Part shown: piece by piece, positions 61,907 to 64,000 of the stretch
Layout: each line of letters begins with the position of its first letter
How positions within the stretch are numbered: position 1 is the stretch's first letter
Origin: Isoetes taiwanensis
Lineage: Eukaryota; Streptophyta; Lycopodiopsida; Isoetales; Isoetaceae
Assembly (NCBI GenBank): GCA_021234155.1
Contig: JAJEKV010000031.1
Location: 10,561,857-10,625,856, forward strand
Direction of reading: 5' to 3'
Length of the DNA: 64,000 nt
Position numbers and translations under genes: made by a program
Notes under the pieces: generated by a model
Database searches by the model: none
Seen by the model: the letters and a program-made list of their open reading frames with translations, nothing else
Told to the model about the DNA's origin: nothing

Positions 61907-62589
61907 TCACTGCTTTGCATGTTTTAGGGTTTTTGCAAAGCTTTGCACATGACTTCCGTGCGTGATATGTTCTCCCCATAAGTCGTAAGTTGTTGGGCAC
62001 ATTGCAACGCTCCTAATGGATGGCCTCCCTTCTAATTTAATACGGTGCCTCCCCAAACTTGCCTTTACGCTATGCTTTCGGTGCCGTGGTTTCCGAGATT
62101 TGCTGGTCTCGCGCTTCCGCTTTGTCGGAGCAATCGCTGTGGGTTCACTTTTAACCTTTGCCGGTTGTAGGGCTCTACTCTTTGCCGTACCGCCGCCCAA
62201 CTAACCTTGAACTTCTCGGATCCTTTGCTCTCCGGCGGTTATTGAATGCAAATGGGTATGATAATTGCCTTTCTAACTTCTCTGTTCTTCAATCCGTCCG
62301 GGTATATTTTGCCTTAAGTTCAATTAGAGCTTCTTCGTGCTCCGCCTTACCTTGTCAATAGAAGTTTTGCCAAGAATGACCCCGTTGATATCCTAAACTT
62401 CATTGTACTCACTTCGCAGATATCACATCCATTCAAATTGAGAGGGATGAAGCCCTCGTTTGGGCGTAGACCTGCGATACGCATGGAAGTCTTCTTGGTT
62501 CGGCAATCAGCCGTCGGGGTCTTAAGGAAACGTTTCTTCCGCCCGGAAGAATGCAAGAAAATCGAATTAGCGGGGGACCCTAAACCCAT
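61907..62589 (-). other. Coding-like basic segments, minus strand
   Basis: A frame at 61907-62200 holds a strongly basic, nuclear-localisation-like stretch (KRKRETSKSRKPRHRKH). Another at 62347-62589 reads PNEGFIPLNLNGCDICEVST, and between them lies AEHEEALIELKAKYT. They may be the N-terminal parts of the same decayed minus-strand locus. No family is recognised. Confidence 0.25.
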
Positions 62590-64000
62590 AGAAATTTTGT
62601 TTAGTTGCTTTTTGCTTACCCGGCCGCATGGTCTCCGCTTTTAATTATCCTTGAGCGGGCGGATCAATCACCTTCTTTACCATGGTTGATCTGTTTGTTT
62701 AGTGTGGAACCGAGCACTAATTGGGGTTGCTTGGCGGAGTAGAGAAAGTTGGAGAAGAGAGATTTGGAAAACACAAATTGAAAAAGTTAGTTTGTCTACT
62801 CGTTGGTTCAGCAATGGTCGTGATTCATTTTCAAGGGACAACAAATAGGTAATGATTGTATAAATGGGTAACGGGCTAGACGAAGAGACGCGTAAAATAG
62901 GTGGTACTATATAGGTGAAGGGTGGGAAAAAATGTATGAAGGGTGGAAAAAAATGTATTTTGGGTCTTTGGTGCTTTCGTCTTTGGGCTCGCGTTTATTT
63001 GCTACCCACTAGCATACTTTTGCCCAGAGATGGCCATGGAACACCCTAAATAAGATAATTTGGTGGCGGTTTGTTTTTCATTCGTAGGGAAGAAGTTCCA
63101 AATCTGTTGGCAGCGACTTGGTGAAAGCAATTTATTCACTCTCGGCATCATAGCAGGTGAGGCGGTGGCTCTCCCCTTCCGTTTCGCCCGCTAGCGTCGG
63201 GGAAGCTCTCTGTCCCTTTTTTTTGTTAACAAAAAAGCGTATCTTGGGACAAATCGCTGCATCGTACTTAAACGTTCCTTTTGGTACCTATATTGTTAGG
63301 TACGCATACCGATTCTACCATGCATGCAGCTCTCCAACGACGGCTCCAACAGGTTCATTTTTGCAGCATCGTAAAGGGCCATATCTAATGCATCTAATGA
63401 GCCATTCATGGCTATGTTACGAGCATGGGAAGGCAGTCATCAATCTAATCTTCTCTTAAGTGAACCAAAGGTGGGCACCCTCCCTTAGCCAAGTCAGGCC
63501 ACTATAGTTGCGAGAGCTGCCTCATTTACCAAGGATTCTATGCTCGATGCAAAGGAGTTGTAGGTTTAGAGACCAGGAGCCAACTTCGGCCCTTTTTCCA
63601 CGACCCTTCTGTCTTAAAATTATTGAACTACGATTGGGCCACATCATCATATAAGACACCATGGCTTTTCCATGGTAACTTTTAGGACGTGTCTCATTTC
63701 AAGTCCGTACAAACATGATGTCACATTTTCTTCCGTGGGAAAACCCCCGCCACAAAATGCGACAGTCAAACATGGCCAATCCCAGGGCTTTCTGGCCGCA
63801 ATTTTAGGATGTCTTAGAAAAGGTATGCCACGAGCTGTATTGTGCTGTTTATTGAGAAAGAATTCTTAATTTTTACTTGATTATATTCTTGACCACGCCA
63901 AGGAATTGCAACATGGAAATCGGGATAAGCTTTTTATACCAATGCCTTGAAAATTTGATTCAAGTTTTGAGCTCTACTGCACATAAAAAAGCTGAAGAAG
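62590..64000. other. Stretch without a supported gene
   Basis: Contains a short tandem duplication (GAAGGGTGGAAAAAAATGTA, near 62919 and 62938). Nothing else is recognised. Confidence 0.35.

Overview
The window reads as AT-rich, repeat-laden nuclear DNA of a land plant. The evidence is one nine-exon hexokinase gene with plant-type intron positions and an N-terminal membrane anchor, a broken ATG8 gene, PPR gene debris, LTR-retrotransposon ends, a Helitron terminus and several foldback elements. The hexokinase and the decayed ORFs do not look like a typical flowering plant. I lean towards a non-seed plant such as a fern, but this is a low-confidence impression.

Layout. 1-7.2 kb: mostly non-coding, with a degraded unrecognised coding stretch (3.25-3.93 kb), two small hairpins and a 90-bp tandem repeat (5.4-6.0 kb). 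7.2-9.9 kb: the hexokinase gene (+), the only nearly complete gene seen; its exon 2 carries two offsetting one-base indels that place a stop codon in frame. 10-24 kb: gene debris (two PPR fragments, a PIF1-type helicase fragment) and many short direct duplications. 24.7-25.3 kb: ATG8 (-), with every exon recognisable except the one encoding the centre of the protein. 26-31.6 kb: a pentanucleotide microsatellite, a Helitron 3' terminus on the minus strand, then a roughly 1.4-kb segment present twice in direct orientation. 32-43 kb: three long foldback structures, two sharing the same core, possible retroelement priming sites and coding-like minus-strand segments I cannot name. 45.4-54.7 kb: an LTR retrotransposon skeleton with unequal LTRs and no recognisable polymerase genes; it encloses a tandemly duplicated promoter-like segment, a palindrome-rich island and a long polypyrimidine tract. 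55-62.6 kb: decayed coding DNA, including a plus-strand transposase-like ORF with conserved acidic motifs and a minus-strand HAD/FCP1-type phosphatase remnant with a RING-like segment upstream. 62.6-64 kb: nothing recognisable.

Functionally the window is one housekeeping gene embedded in transposon debris. No operon or co-ordinated gene system is visible. The most informative observations are the internal exon loss in ATG8, the offsetting lesions in hexokinase exon 2, the 1-kb foldback with 405-bp arms, and the decayed transposase-like gene at 57.6-59.2 kb. Several ORFs are interrupted by single-base shifts, so consensus errors in the assembly must be considered alongside genuine decay.
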